A DNA stretch of 64,000 nucleotides from Streptomyces sennicomposti (GCF_019890635.1 NZ_JAIOAB010000007.1:62001-126000); one strand, 5' to 3'. Shown: positions 9,007 to 17,927, counted from the stretch's first letter. A program made the numbers and translations. Notes: a model not told the origin generated them from the letters alone.

Positions 9007-9042
9007 CCTGCCAGTTGACCCAAGCTTTGCCCGGAGGCGGTC

Positions 9043-9071
9043 TTGAGCTTTGAACTATGACTTCATAGGTT
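9043..9071 (+). promoter_or_regulatory. Putative promoter of the polyamine ABC operon
   Basis: TTGAGC (9043-9048) and TAGGTT (9066-9071) are separated by 17 bases, acceptable as a Streptomyces housekeeping promoter. An inverted repeat overlaps the spacer and the -10 element, the place where a repressor would block transcription. Confidence 0.4.
9055..9068. promoter_or_regulatory. Candidate GntR operator (palindrome)
   Basis: CTATGA-CT-TCATAG is a perfect inverted repeat with 6-bp arms in an unusually AT-rich island between the divergent regulator and the ABC operon. Size and location fit a FadR/GntR dimer site. Confidence 0.5.
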
Positions 9072-9108
9072 TTCGTTCAACGTCCGTGCGCGTCAGAAGG
9101 GTTCCCGT

Positions 9109-10302
9109 ATGGAGGGAATGGCGGTCCGGTTACAGGGGCTGCGCAAGACGTTCTCGGAGACGGTCGCCGTGGCCGGCGTCGACCTGGAGATCCGGGACGG
9201 GGAGTTCTTCTCCATGCTCGGCCCGTCCGGGTCGGGCAAGACCACGGTGCTGCGCCTGATCGCGGGCTTCGAGACGCCCACCGCGGGGCGGATCGAACTC
9301 GCCGGCCAGGAGGTCACCGGTCTCGCGCCGTTCGAGCGGGACGTGCACACCGTCTTCCAGGACTACGCCCTCTTCCCGCACATGACGGTCGAGCAGAACG
9401 TCGCCTACGCGCTGAAGGTCCGCAAGGTGCCGCGGGCCGAGCGGCTGGCCCGCGCCCGGGAGGCGCTCGCCGGCGTACGCCTGGACGGCTACGGCTCGCG
9501 CCGCCCCGCCCAGTTGTCCGGCGGCCAGCGTCAGCGGGTCGCGCTCGCCCGCGCCCTCGTGGGCCGCCCCCGCGTGCTGCTGCTCGACGAACCGCTCGGC
9601 GCGCTCGACCTCAAGCTGCGCGAGCAGATGCAGCTGGAGCTCAAGGCGCTCCAGCGCGAGGTCGGCATCACGTTCGTGTTCGTCACCCACGACCAGGAGG
9701 AGGCCCTGACGATGAGCGACCGCGTCGCCGTCTTCCACCAGGGCCGCCTCGAACAGGTCGGTGCCCCGGCCGAGATCTACGAACGTCCGGCCACCGCCTT
9801 CGTGGCCTCCTTCGTCGGCACCTCCAATCTGCTGCGGGGCGAGACGGCCCGGCGCGTCCTGGGTACGGGCGGCGCCCACAGCGTCCGGCCGGAGAAGATC
9901 CGCGTCCTGGACGAGTCCGCCTGCGTCGACGAGCCCGGGGTCGTCTCCGCCGCCGGCACGGTCGCCGAGGTCGTCTACCGGGGCGACGCCACCCGATTCC
10001 TGGTGGACCTGGACGCCGGGGGCCGTCTCACCGCCCTCCAGCAGAATCTGGAGACCTCCGCCGAGGACGTGGCCGCCTACCGGGGCGCCCGGGTGCGTCT
10101 GGCCTGGCACCGCCGCCACACCGTCCCGATCCCCGAGGAATCCGCCCCCCGCCCCGGCGCCGCAGACACCACCGGCACCGCGGACGCCCCCGATGCCACG
10201 AACACCTCGGCTCCCGCCGAGTCCCCCGGCACCGCCGGTCGTCCCGACCGTCCCGATCCCGCCAAGTCCCCCGGCACCGCCCAGGTCCCCGACGCCCGCT
10301 GA
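9109..10302 (+). CDS. potA: Spermidine/putrescine-type ABC transporter ATP-binding protein
   Basis: Complete nucleotide-binding domain: Walker [11 protein letters not shown]-loop region [11 protein letters not shown], signature [15 protein letters not shown], Walker [12 protein letters not shown] and switch region [14 protein letters not shown]. The fold continues into a TOBE domain with the usual SVRPEKI. This is the PotA/FbpC-type importer group. An extra ~55-residue tail rich in Thr, Ala and Pro follows the TOBE domain and is probably disordered. It is the first gene of a four-gene operon with substrate-binding and two permease genes. AAGG eight bases upstream supports ATG 9109 over ATG 9118. 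Confidence 0.92.
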   Translation: MEGMAVRLQGLRKTFSETVAVAGVDLEIRDGEFFSMLGPSGSGKTTVLRLIAGFETPTAGRIELAGQEVTGLAPFERDVHTVFQDYALFPHMTVEQNVAYALKVRKVPRAERLARAREALAGVRLDGYGSRRPAQLSGGQRQRVALARALVGRPRVLLLDEPLGALDLKLREQMQLELKALQREVGITFVFVTHDQEEALTMSDRVAVFHQGRLEQVGAPAEIYERPATAFVASFVGTSNLLRGETARRVLGTGGAHSVRPEKIRVLDESACVDEPGVVSAAGTVAEVVYRGDATRFLVDLDAGGRLTALQQNLETSAEDVAAYRGARVRLAWHRRHTVPIPEESAPRPGAADTTGTADAPDATNTSAPAESPGTAGRPDRPDPAKSPGTAQVPDAR

Positions 10303-10331
10303 ACCGCCCCCGTACCGTTGGGAGTCACGCC

Positions 10332-11528
10332 GTGCGCCTCACCCGAATCCGCCGAACGGCGGCCACCGCCGCGCTGCTGCTGACCGCCGCCGCCTGCGGC
10401 TCCTCCGGCGGGGGCGACGCCCCGTCCGGAGGACTCAACCCGCCCGATCTGAAGGCGCCGACCAGGCTCGGCGCGGGCGAGGGGCAGGTGAACCTGATCG
10501 CCTGGGCGGGATACGTGGAGGACGGCTCCAACGATCCCAAGGCCGACTGGGTCAGCGGCTTCGAGCAGCGCACCGGCTGCCAGGTGCGGTCCAAGGTCGC
10601 GGCCAGCTCCGACGAGATGGTCAAGCTGATGAAGACCGGTGACTACGACGCCGTGTCGGCCTCCGGGGACGCCTCCCTGCGCCTGATCGCCTCCGGTGAC
10701 GCCGCCCCGGTCAACACGGACCTCGTCCCCAACTACCGTGACGTGTTCCCCGACTTGAAGATGCAGCCGTGGAACTCGGTCAAGGGCACGGCGTACGGCA
10801 TCCCGCACGGCCGCGGCGCCAACCTGCTGATGTACGACACCGAGAAGGTGAAACCGGCGCCCACCTCCTGGTCCGCCGTCTTCGACGGGGCGTCCGCGTA
10901 CAAGGGCCATGTCACCGCGTACGACTCGCCGATCTACATCGCCGACGCGGCCCTGTATCTCAAGGCCACCAAACCCGAGTTGGGGATCAAGGACCCGTAC
11001 GCGCTGGACCAGAAGCAGTTCGACGCCGCCGTGGCCCTGCTGAAGAAGCAGAACGCGTCCGTGGGCGAGTACTGGAGCGACTACCTGAAGGAGGTCTCCG
11101 CCTTCAAGAGCGGCGACTCCGTGATCGGCACGACCTGGCAGGTGATCGCCAACCTCGCCGCCTCGGAGGGCGCCCGGGTCAAGGCGTCGGTGCCGAAGGA
11201 GGGTTCGACCGGCTGGTCCGACACCTGGATGGTCGCCGCCGAGGCCAAGCATCCCAACTGCGCCTACAAATGGCTGGACTGGATCGTCTCGCCGAAGGTC
11301 AACGCCCAGGTGGCCGAGTACTTCGGCGAGGCCCCCGCCAACGCGAAGGCCTGCGCGCAGACCGCCGACAAGGACTTCTGCGCCACCTACCACGCCGCCG
11401 ACACCGCCTACTGGAAGCGCATCGCGTTCTGGAACACGCCCATCGAGCAGTGCCTGGACGGCCGCACGGAGGTGAAGTGCGTCCCGTACGCGAAGTGGGT
11501 GCAGGCCTGGACCGAGATCAAGGGCTGA
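10332..11528 (+). CDS. potD: Polyamine-type ABC transporter substrate-binding lipoprotein
   Basis: GTG start after GGGAG. The N-terminus is a lipoprotein signal with lipobox LTAAAC, placing the protein on the outer membrane face. The rest is a type II periplasmic-binding fold of the PotD/PotF group: NLIAWAGYVEDGSN at the first strand, a KTGDYDAVSASGDASLRL binding segment and a GIPHGRGANLLMYD hinge. Four Cys residues in the last third may form disulfides. It would bind spermidine, putrescine or a related amine and hand it to the permeases encoded next. The exact ligand is not fixed by sequence. Confidence 0.9.
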   Translation: MRLTRIRRTAATAALLLTAAACGSSGGGDAPSGGLNPPDLKAPTRLGAGEGQVNLIAWAGYVEDGSNDPKADWVSGFEQRTGCQVRSKVAASSDEMVKLMKTGDYDAVSASGDASLRLIASGDAAPVNTDLVPNYRDVFPDLKMQPWNSVKGTAYGIPHGRGANLLMYDTEKVKPAPTSWSAVFDGASAYKGHVTAYDSPIYIADAALYLKATKPELGIKDPYALDQKQFDAAVALLKKQNASVGEYWSDYLKEVSAFKSGDSVIGTTWQVIANLAASEGARVKASVPKEGSTGWSDTWMVAAEAKHPNCAYKWLDWIVSPKVNAQVAEYFGEAPANAKACAQTADKDFCATYHAADTAYWKRIAFWNTPIEQCLDGRTEVKCVPYAKWVQAWTEIKG

Positions 11529-11531
11529 GCC

Positions 11532-12440
11532 GTGACCGCCACCGCACCGGCCGCCCGGAGCGCCGAACGCCGACCCCAGGGGCCGCTGCGCCGCGCGGCC
11601 GGGGCGCTGCACCGCCGTCCCCGGCTCCGCCTCGCCCTGCTGCTGACCGCCCCGCTGCTGTGGCTGGCCGTGCTCTATCTCGGGTCGCTGAGCGTGCTGT
11701 TCGTCTCCGCGTTCTGGACGACGGACTCCTTCACGTCGGCGGTCGTGCGGGTGTGGTCGGCCGACAACTTCCACGCGCTGGTCACCACCCCCGTCTACCG
11801 TCAGGTGATCGTGCGCAGCGTCGGCGTGGCCCTGGCGGTGACCGTGCTGTGCGCGGTGATCGCCTTCCCGCTGGCGTTCTACACCGCGCGCGTGGCCCGG
11901 CCCCGGTGGCGCCCGCTGCTGGTGGTGGCCATCCTCACGCCGCTGTGGGCGAGTTACCTGGTCAAGGTGTACGCCTGGCGGCTGATCCTGTCCCAGGGCG
12001 GACTCGCCGACTGGATGCTCAGGCCGTTCGGGCTCAGCGGCCCGGGGTTCGGGCTCCCGGCGACCGTCCTCACCCTCACCTATCTGTGGCTGCCGTACAT
12101 GGTCCTGCCCCTGCACACGGCGCTGCGGCAACTGCCCGACGGGCTGCTGGACGCGTCGGCGGACCTCGGCGCGCGGCCGGGCCGTACCTTCCGGTCGGTC
12201 GTCCTGCCGCTGGTGCTGCCGTCCCTCGCCGCCGGCTCGGTCTTCACCTTCTCGCTCAGCCTCGGCGACTACATCACCGTGCAGATCGTCGGCGGCAAGA
12301 CCCAGTTGATCGGCAACCTCGTCTACTCGGACATCGAGCTGAACCTGCCCATGGCCGCGGCCCTTGGCACGGTCCCCGTCGTCGTCATCGTGCTCTACCT
12401 GCTGGCGATCCGCCGCACCGGCGCCCTCAGCAGCCTGTGA
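11532..12440 (+). CDS. potB: ABC transporter permease, PotB type
   Basis: 302 residues with about six transmembrane helices. The cytoplasmic EAA-like loop is LLDASADLGARPGRTFRSVVLPLVLPSL, the contact point for the ATPase. It starts with GTG only three bases after the stop of the binding-protein gene, so the two are translated together. In importers of this family it forms the pore with the next gene product. Confidence 0.9.
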   Translation: MTATAPAARSAERRPQGPLRRAAGALHRRPRLRLALLLTAPLLWLAVLYLGSLSVLFVSAFWTTDSFTSAVVRVWSADNFHALVTTPVYRQVIVRSVGVALAVTVLCAVIAFPLAFYTARVARPRWRPLLVVAILTPLWASYLVKVYAWRLILSQGGLADWMLRPFGLSGPGFGLPATVLTLTYLWLPYMVLPLHTALRQLPDGLLDASADLGARPGRTFRSVVLPLVLPSLAAGSVFTFSLSLGDYITVQIVGGKTQLIGNLVYSDIELNLPMAAALGTVPVVVIVLYLLAIRRTGALSSL

Positions 12441-12498
12441 ACCGCCGTACCGAAGTCCCTGATCCGCTCCACCGAGTCCCCAGGGGGTGTTCCACGCC

Positions 12499-13314
12499 AT
12501 GCGGCTCACCCGCGGCGTGCGCATCGCACTGCGCACCGCCGCTGCCCTCGGCTTCGCGGTGATCTACGTCCCGCTGCTGCTGGTCCTCGTCAACTCCCTC
12601 AACCCGGACCGCAGCGCGAGCTGGCCGCCGCCCGGCCTGACCCTGCACTGGTGGTCGGTGGCCTGGGCCAACTCCGGTGCCCGCGCGGCGCTGTGGACGT
12701 CGGTGAAGGCCGGGCTCGGCGCCACCGCGATCGCCCTGGTGCTCGGCACGCTCACCGCGTTCGCGGTCGCCCGGCACCGCTTCTTCGGCCGCGGGGCGAT
12801 CTCCTTCGTGGTGGTCCTGCCCATCGCGCTGCCCGGCATCGTCACCGGCATCGCCCTCAACTCGGCGTTCTCCACGGTGCTGAAGCCGCTCGGGGTGGGG
12901 CTCGGCCTGTTCACGGTCGTCGTCGGCCACGCCACCTTCTGCGTCGTGGTGGTCTTCAACAACGTCGTCGCCCGGCTGCGCCGCACCTCGCCCTCCTATG
13001 AGGAGGCGGCGATGGACCTCGGCGCCGACACCTTCCGCGTCTTCGCCGACATCACCTTCCCGCTGGTGCGCTCGGCGCTGTTCGCGGGCGGGCTGCTGGC
13101 CTTCGCCCTGTCCTTCGACGAGATCGTGGTGACCACGTTCACCGCCGGCCCGGGGGTGGAGACCCTGCCCGTGTGGATCTTCGGCAACATGACCCGCCCG
13201 CAGCAGGCCCCGGTGGTCAACGTGGTCGCGGCGGTCCTCGTCCTGCTGTCCGTCCTGCCGATCCACCTGGCCCAGCGCCTCTCGGCGGACACGGCGACGG
13301 ACAGCAGGGCGTAG
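12499..13314 (+). CDS. potC: ABC transporter permease, PotC type
   Basis: About 271 residues with six hydrophobic helices and the EAA motif SYEEAAMDLGADTFRVFADI. ATG 12499 gives the usual basic N-terminus ahead of helix 1; the GTG at 12487 sits directly on the G-rich sequence that would be the ribosome binding site, so it is less likely. It completes the polyamine-type importer. The aldehyde dehydrogenase or aminotransferase gene often found beside such operons is absent here. Confidence 0.9.
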   Translation: MRLTRGVRIALRTAAALGFAVIYVPLLLVLVNSLNPDRSASWPPPGLTLHWWSVAWANSGARAALWTSVKAGLGATAIALVLGTLTAFAVARHRFFGRGAISFVVVLPIALPGIVTGIALNSAFSTVLKPLGVGLGLFTVVVGHATFCVVVVFNNVVARLRRTSPSYEEAAMDLGADTFRVFADITFPLVRSALFAGGLLAFALSFDEIVVTTFTAGPGVETLPVWIFGNMTRPQQAPVVNVVAAVLVLLSVLPIHLAQRLSADTATDSRA

Positions 13315-13333
13315 CGACGAGGGCCGACGCGGC

Positions 13334-13372
13334 GCCTCGTCCTTTCCCGGCGGATACGGCCGGGGACGAGGC
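13334..13372 (+). terminator. Hairpin terminator after the ABC operon
   Basis: The arms GCCTCGTCC (13334-13342) and GGACGAGGC (13364-13372) are perfectly complementary, with a further CCCGGC/GCCGGG stem inside. There is no T-run, as is common in Streptomyces. Confidence 0.7.
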
Positions 13373-13446
13373 CCGCGTATCCCGCCGAAACGACCGCGCA
13401 CCGGTCTCCCCTGGCCTAGCGTGACCGCAGGGCGGAAGGGGGCCGG

Positions 13447-15657
13447 GTGAGCAATCACATCAGTGGCGGGGTTTTCTTCGGTACGGTCATCATGGGGCAG
13501 CGAGTGACGGTGACCCTCCCCCCGGAGATCACCCCCGCCCTGCGCGGGCTGCCCAGGCGCGACCGGACGTTCTCCGGACGCCGCGAGGAACTCTCCACCA
13601 TCGCAGGAGAGTGGGAACGCGGCCCGGTGGTGACGATCGTCGGCATGCCGGGGGTCGGCAAGACCGCGCTGGCGGTGGAGGCCGCCTGGCGGGCGTGGAA
13701 GGACGAGGGCCGGTTCCCCGGCGGGGTGCTCTTCTTCGAGCTGCACAGCTACGACAACCGCAACCGGGTCTCGACCCGGCAGGCACTCGCCCAGTCGCTG
13801 ACCGCCCTCGCGGTGCCGATCGAGACCGTCCGGGACGACGAACAGGCGTTGACCAGACTCTACCGCTCGGTTCTGGCGGCCTACGCCGAGCGGAACCGGC
13901 GTCTCCTCGTCGTGGTGGACGACACGTCGGGCGAGGACGAGGCCGAGGCGCTGCTCCCCGCCGACGACTACCACGCCGCGCTGGTGACCTCACGCCACAA
14001 ACTGGTGCTCGGCGGAGCGCGGATGGTCCTGCGCCCTCTGGACACCGACGGCGCGGTCGAGTTGGTCCGGCGGGAACTCGGCGCCGACGACGCGAGAGTG
14101 GACGGCGACCGCGCCTCGGCCGAGCGGATAGCGGACCTGTGCGGCCATCTGCCGCTCGCGGTGAGGATCTCGGCGGCCCTGCTGGCCGACTTTCCCGTCA
14201 GGCCGCTGGCCGAGTTCGCCGCGCAACTGGCCGAGGCGCATCGCCGGCTCGACACCCTGTCCCGGGACGAACGCACCGTCCGGGCCGCCTTCGACCTCTC
14301 GTACCAGCGGCTGCGGCCGGACCAGGCGCGGCTTTTCAGGCTGTTGGCACTCAATCCAGGGCCGGACGTGTCCACCGAGGCGGCCGGCCGACTGGCGAAC
14401 GCGGCGGTCGACAGGCTGCTCGAGTCGCTCGCCCGGACGCACCTGATCGAGGCTCCGCGGTGGGGCCGCTGGACCTTCCACGATCTGGTCCGCCTCTACG
14501 CGGAGGAGCGGGCCTCGGCCGACACCGACGAGGAACTGCGGGCAGCCCAAGGGCGGTTGAACAGCTACTATCTGGAGACGGCCGCGGACGCCGCGCTCCA
14601 CCTCAACGACCTCGTCCGGATGAGCAACGACGGGCCGCTGACCCGTTTCCTGACGAACCCGGGCGCCGGCATCGCGTGGCTGGACGAGGAGTACGCCAAT
14701 CTGGTGGCGACGGCCGTGCGCGCGCAGGAAGAGGGACACGACGCGCTCTCGGTCGTCCTGCCCGTCGCGCTGAGCGGCTATCTGCGCCTGCGCCGTGTCC
14801 TTCCCCAGTGGACGGGCCTCCTGGAAGGGGCGGTCTCGGCCGGGCAGTCCCTCGGGGACGTGGAGCTCACCGGCATCGCCCTGGACCTCCTCGGCCTCGC
14901 GTTGCAGGAGCAGGGCCGTCTGGTGGAGGCGGCCGTGGCCACGCGCCAGGCGGTGAAGTGCTTTCGGCAGGTGGACGAGGATTTCCGCGAGAACGTCGCG
15001 TGGAGCCATCTCGGCACGGTCCTCGTCCGCCAGGGCCGGTACGAGGAAGCCGTCGAGATCCTCCGCGTCGCCGTGGACCGGCTGGAGAGGCAGGGCGGGC
15101 GGATGACCAGCAGGGCGCACGCCCTGAAGGATCTCGGCGACGCTCTGCTGCGGCTGGGGCGCTTCGAGGAGGCCGAGGAGTTCAGCCGGGAGGCGGCGAA
15201 CTGCTTCTGGCAGCCGGTGGGGGACGAGATCTCCGAGGCGGAGGCATGCCTCTGCCAGGGTTCGGCTCTGCTCGCCCTCGGCGCCCCGGCACTGGCCCTG
15301 ATCCCCCTCCACCGGGCGAGCGAGCACTTCCGCAAGCACGAGAACCTGGCCGGACTGGCCTCGACGCTGAAGGTGTACGGCCGCGCGGTGTGGGCACTCG
15401 GCCACCGGGACCGGGCCGTCGATGTCCTGCGCGAGGCCGTCGAGTGCGCAGCGGAGGCGGGGAACGACGGATTGCGGTCCGAGGCCGTCGACGAGCTGGT
15501 CTCGGTGTACACGATGCTCGGCCGGACCGAGGAGGCGGCCCGGCTGGCCCCGGCCCAGGGCGTGCGAGCCCTGCCGTCGCCCGGTACCCCGTCGGCGGCC
15601 GCCGCGTCCGACGGCGGCAGGCGGCGGCGTTTCGGATGGCTCTCCCGGCGGCGCTGA
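13447..15657 (+). CDS. NLR-like STAND ATPase (NB-ARC, TPR) with N-terminal amyloid-type signalling motif
   Basis: 736 residues. Order: an N-terminal motif NHISGGVFFGTVIMG (residues ~3-17); a STAND/NB-ARC ATPase with P-loop GMPGVGKTA (66-74), Walker B-like LLVVVDD, VTSRH sensor and GHLPLAVRI; a winged-helix region ending FHDLVRLYAEE; then at least five TPR-like repeats (~470-700) such as GRYEEAVEILRVAVDRL. This is the layout of bacterial NLR homologues, whose repeats sense a cue and whose ATPase oligomerises. The first ~20 residues match the C-terminal motif of the convergent gene at 15756, suggesting a receptor that templates an effector. There is no DNA-binding (SARP) domain. GGAAGG lies eight bases before GTG 13447. 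Confidence 0.85.
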   Translation: MSNHISGGVFFGTVIMGQRVTVTLPPEITPALRGLPRRDRTFSGRREELSTIAGEWERGPVVTIVGMPGVGKTALAVEAAWRAWKDEGRFPGGVLFFELHSYDNRNRVSTRQALAQSLTALAVPIETVRDDEQALTRLYRSVLAAYAERNRRLLVVVDDTSGEDEAEALLPADDYHAALVTSRHKLVLGGARMVLRPLDTDGAVELVRRELGADDARVDGDRASAERIADLCGHLPLAVRISAALLADFPVRPLAEFAAQLAEAHRRLDTLSRDERTVRAAFDLSYQRLRPDQARLFRLLALNPGPDVSTEAAGRLANAAVDRLLESLARTHLIEAPRWGRWTFHDLVRLYAEERASADTDEELRAAQGRLNSYYLETAADAALHLNDLVRMSNDGPLTRFLTNPGAGIAWLDEEYANLVATAVRAQEEGHDALSVVLPVALSGYLRLRRVLPQWTGLLEGAVSAGQSLGDVELTGIALDLLGLALQEQGRLVEAAVATRQAVKCFRQVDEDFRENVAWSHLGTVLVRQGRYEEAVEILRVAVDRLERQGGRMTSRAHALKDLGDALLRLGRFEEAEEFSREAANCFWQPVGDEISEAEACLCQGSALLALGAPALALIPLHRASEHFRKHENLAGLASTLKVYGRAVWALGHRDRAVDVLREAVECAAEAGNDGLRSEAVDELVSVYTMLGRTEEAARLAPAQGVRALPSPGTPSAAAASDGGRRRRFGWLSRRR

Positions 15658-15755
15658 GCGGACCCGGAGGGAGGGCCGGTATAGGGATCCGGGACGGACC
15701 GGTGTCGTGGGCCGACGGTCCCGGGCCACCGGGATCCATGTCCCGGAGCCGACGT

Positions 15756-16193
15756 TCAGTCCTGCCGGGCGGGGGGATCCGTCGGGGTGGGGGAGGGCGG
15801 TGCGGCGGCGGTGTTGAAGGTGATGCCGGAGAAGTCCCGGCCCTGGACCAGCGGTCCGTGGAAGGTGCCGCCGCTGATGGTGTTGTGCACTTCACCATCA
15901 CCGGTGCGCAGCGCTCCGGTCTGTTCGTGCCACTGCCGCAGGTCGGCGCCGAACCGCGCGTCGAGCACGGCCCGAGCCGCCAGGGCGTCCCTGAGCGCGT
16001 TCGCGCGCTCGGGGCCGGGGGCCCGCGCCAGCGCCGCCAGCTCGGCCTCCCCCGAGGACACCGCGGGAGTGTCCTCGCCGCGCCGGAACGGGCGGCGTAC
16101 CAGCGTGCTCAGCGCGTCCCACGCCCGCTGACCCGCCTCGCCCCCGGCGCCACCGGCCAGCGCCACCAGCAAGGCCATGGAAATCGGCTCCAC
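15756..16193 (-). CDS. Small helical (Bell-like) effector with C-terminal amyloid signalling motif
   Basis: 145 residues from GTG 16193, which gives MEPISMALLVALAGG, the kind of start seen in Bell-domain proteins; ATG 16211 and GTG 16220 are alternatives. Residues 1-95 are predominantly helical, beginning with a hydrophobic Gly/Ala-rich helix that could act on membranes. Residues ~104-121 read NTISGGTFHGPLVQGRDF, a motif of the bacterial amyloid signalling (BASS, RHIM-like) class, followed by a Pro/Thr-rich tail. The same core N-x-I-S-G-G-x-F-x-G opens the neighbouring NLR. Inference: receptor-templated amyloid formation activates a membrane-acting or cell-death effector. The pair is convergent, 98 bp apart. 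Confidence 0.75.
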   Translation of the reverse strand: MEPISMALLVALAGGAGGEAGQRAWDALSTLVRRPFRRGEDTPAVSSGEAELAALARAPGPERANALRDALAARAVLDARFGADLRQWHEQTGALRTGDGEVHNTISGGTFHGPLVQGRDFSGITFNTAAAPPSPTPTDPPARQD

Positions 16194-16427
16194 CGTGCCC
16201 ACCCCTGTCATCCGTGTCACCCGTCCGGACCGTGCCCCACACGGTACGGGCAACTCCCGGCCGTCCGGAGGTGAACCGGACAAACTCCATGTCGACGCGT
16301 CGTGGCAGCCTCCCGCTCACTCCGGCGGGCCACGGCCTCACCGGGTCGCGGGGGCCGGCGGCGTGTCGACGGAGGAGGCCGTCTTCGGAAGGCAAAGGTG
16401 GCTGGACACCTCGTGGAAGGACGAAGG

Positions 16428-17207
16428 ATGCCCGAAGTCACCGCTCCGTACGCGACCGGCACCCCTTGCTGGGTCGATCTGATGGCGAAGGACCAGCAGC
16501 GCGCGCTGGACTTCTACCGTGATCTGTTCGGCTGGCAGGGCCGACCGGGCCCGGCCGAGTACGGCGGATACGCGGTCTGCGAGCTGCGCGGCATGGCCGC
16601 CGCCGGCATCGGCCCGGCGATGGCCCCCGAGGGGATGCCGGAGCCGCCGACGGTCTGGACCACCTACCTGGCCAGCACGGACGCCCAGGCGTCCCAGGAC
16701 GCGATCGTCTCCGCGGGCGGCACCCTGCTGGTCCCGGTGATGGACGTCGGCACCCTCGGCCGCATGCTGGTCGCCGCCGACCCCCAGGGCGCGGTGTTCG
16801 GCGTCTGGCAGCCGGGCGACTTCTTCGGCGCGCGGGTGGTCAACGAGGCGGGCGCCCTGACCTGGAACGAGCTGCACACCGCCGACGTGCCCGCCGCCAC
16901 CGCCTTCTACGGCGAGGCGTTCGGCATCGAGATCGAACCGCTCGACGGCGCGGACGCCTACTGGGAACTGCGCGTGGGCGGCCGGGCGGTCGGCGGGGTC
17001 ACCTTGCTCGCCGACGATCCGCCCGGCACTCCCGCGCACTGGCTGAGCTACTTCGCCGTCGACGACGTCGACTCCACCGTCGACGCCCTGGTCAAGCGCA
17101 ACGGAACGGTCCTCGCCCCGCCGTTCGACATGATGGCCGGCCGGATGGCCGTGGTCGCCGACCCCCAGGGCGCCCCGTTCGCGATGATCACGCCGACCCG
17201 GCCGTAG
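16428..17207 (+). CDS. VOC family protein (two glyoxalase/bleomycin-resistance-type modules)
   Basis: 259 residues from ATG 16428 with GGAAGG upstream. There are two tandem VOC modules: the first from GTPCWVDLMAKDQQRALDFYRDLFGW, the second from LTWNELHTADVPAATAFYGEAFG, each ending in an ADPQGA segment. Such proteins bind a metal and small molecules and include hydrolases, dioxygenases and drug-binding proteins. Typical metal ligands are only partly visible (a His in NELHTAD), so catalysis is uncertain. It is a single gene. Confidence 0.8.
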   Translation: MPEVTAPYATGTPCWVDLMAKDQQRALDFYRDLFGWQGRPGPAEYGGYAVCELRGMAAAGIGPAMAPEGMPEPPTVWTTYLASTDAQASQDAIVSAGGTLLVPVMDVGTLGRMLVAADPQGAVFGVWQPGDFFGARVVNEAGALTWNELHTADVPAATAFYGEAFGIEIEPLDGADAYWELRVGGRAVGGVTLLADDPPGTPAHWLSYFAVDDVDSTVDALVKRNGTVLAPPFDMMAGRMAVVADPQGAPFAMITPTRP

Positions 17208-17324
17208 GCGAAGAGTCCCCCGGGCGGGTGTCCGTCCCGTCCCCCGGGGCACCCGTATCCGCACCACGGGTTCCGCCGGCCGGGCGGGGGCCCGGTAGGG
17301 CGGAAGCACGGGAGGGGACGTCGC

Positions 17325-17540
17325 GTGTTCCTTGTTCTGCTGTGTCTGATGGCGGCCATGGGTCTGGCGCAGGTGCTCAGACCGCGGCTGCTGTGGAAGA
17401 CGAACCGGCCGCTGCAACGGCCGTTCGTCGAGGACTACGACGCGACCGAACCCACCGCCCGCGGCTACCCGATGACGCGGCTGGTCGGGATGTGCTTCCT
17501 CGGGATGGTGACATGGATGATCGTCCGGGCGGTGTCATGA
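17325..17540 (+). CDS. Small membrane protein (DUF6199-like)
   Basis: 71 residues from GTG 17325 with GAGGGGAC upstream. It has a hydrophobic helix at the N-terminus and a second near the C-terminus (LVGMCFLGMVTWMIV), joined by a charged stretch. The pattern resembles the actinobacterial DUF6199 group, of unknown function; this name is from memory. Its stop overlaps the next start as ATGA, so the two are co-translated. Confidence 0.65.
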   Translation: MFLVLLCLMAAMGLAQVLRPRLLWKTNRPLQRPFVEDYDATEPTARGYPMTRLVGMCFLGMVTWMIVRAVS

Positions 17541-17791
17541 CACCGCGTGCCGAACAGCGGGCCTCGCGCTCCTCCGTCTGGACGGGCGCGGTCCTGCGCT
17601 CCGCCCAGTTGGCCTATCTCGCGTTCCTGGTGCTCTCCACCGGTCTGCTGGCCTCCGCCGTCGCCACCGGGGCCGCGGTGCGCACCGTGCTCGGCCTCGC
17701 GGTCCAGGCCGCCCTGTGGGCGGCGTTGCTGCTGGCGGGGCCCACGGAGCCGGGCCGCGGCCGGCGCGGCCGCCACGACAGGCGCGCGTGA
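17537..17791 (+). CDS. Hypothetical two-helix membrane protein
   Basis: 84 residues, starting in the ATGA overlap with the previous gene. Two hydrophobic segments (LAYLAFLVLSTGLLASAVATGA and VQAALWAALLLAG) are followed by an Arg-rich tail. No family recognised. The coupling suggests it works with the upstream 71-residue membrane protein. Its last codons lie in the first unit of a 20-bp repeat array. Confidence 0.65.
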   Translation: MTPRAEQRASRSSVWTGAVLRSAQLAYLAFLVLSTGLLASAVATGAAVRTVLGLAVQAALWAALLLAGPTEPGRGRRGRHDRRA

Positions 17792-17898
17792 CGTACCGCA
17801 GCCACGTGTGACGTACCGGAGCCACGTGTGACACAGCTGAGGCACGTGTGGCACAGCTGAGGCACGTGCGACACCGCTGAGGCACGTGTGAGGTATCG
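17781..17898. repeat. 20-bp tandem repeat with CACGTG cores, about 6 copies
   Basis: Units begin every 20 bp at 17781, 17801, 17821, 17841, 17861 and 17881, most with GCCACGTGTGAC or GGCACGTGTG. The CACGTG palindrome recurs at an exact 20-bp spacing, close to two helical turns. The array lies between convergent genes and includes the last codons of the small membrane protein. Confidence 0.9.
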
Positions 17899-17927
17899 GG
17901 CGGGCCGCCGGCCGACGATCATCCCGA

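Noticed and set aside
10077..12536. Long minus-strand frame opposite the polyamine operon
   Set aside because: Antisense shadow; the plus strand carries complete ABC motifs.
13447..15657. NB-ARC/TPR protein considered as a SARP/AfsR-type antibiotic regulator
   Set aside because: The N-terminal DNA-binding OmpR-like and BTAD domains are absent; the protein begins with the short amyloid-like motif and the ATPase.
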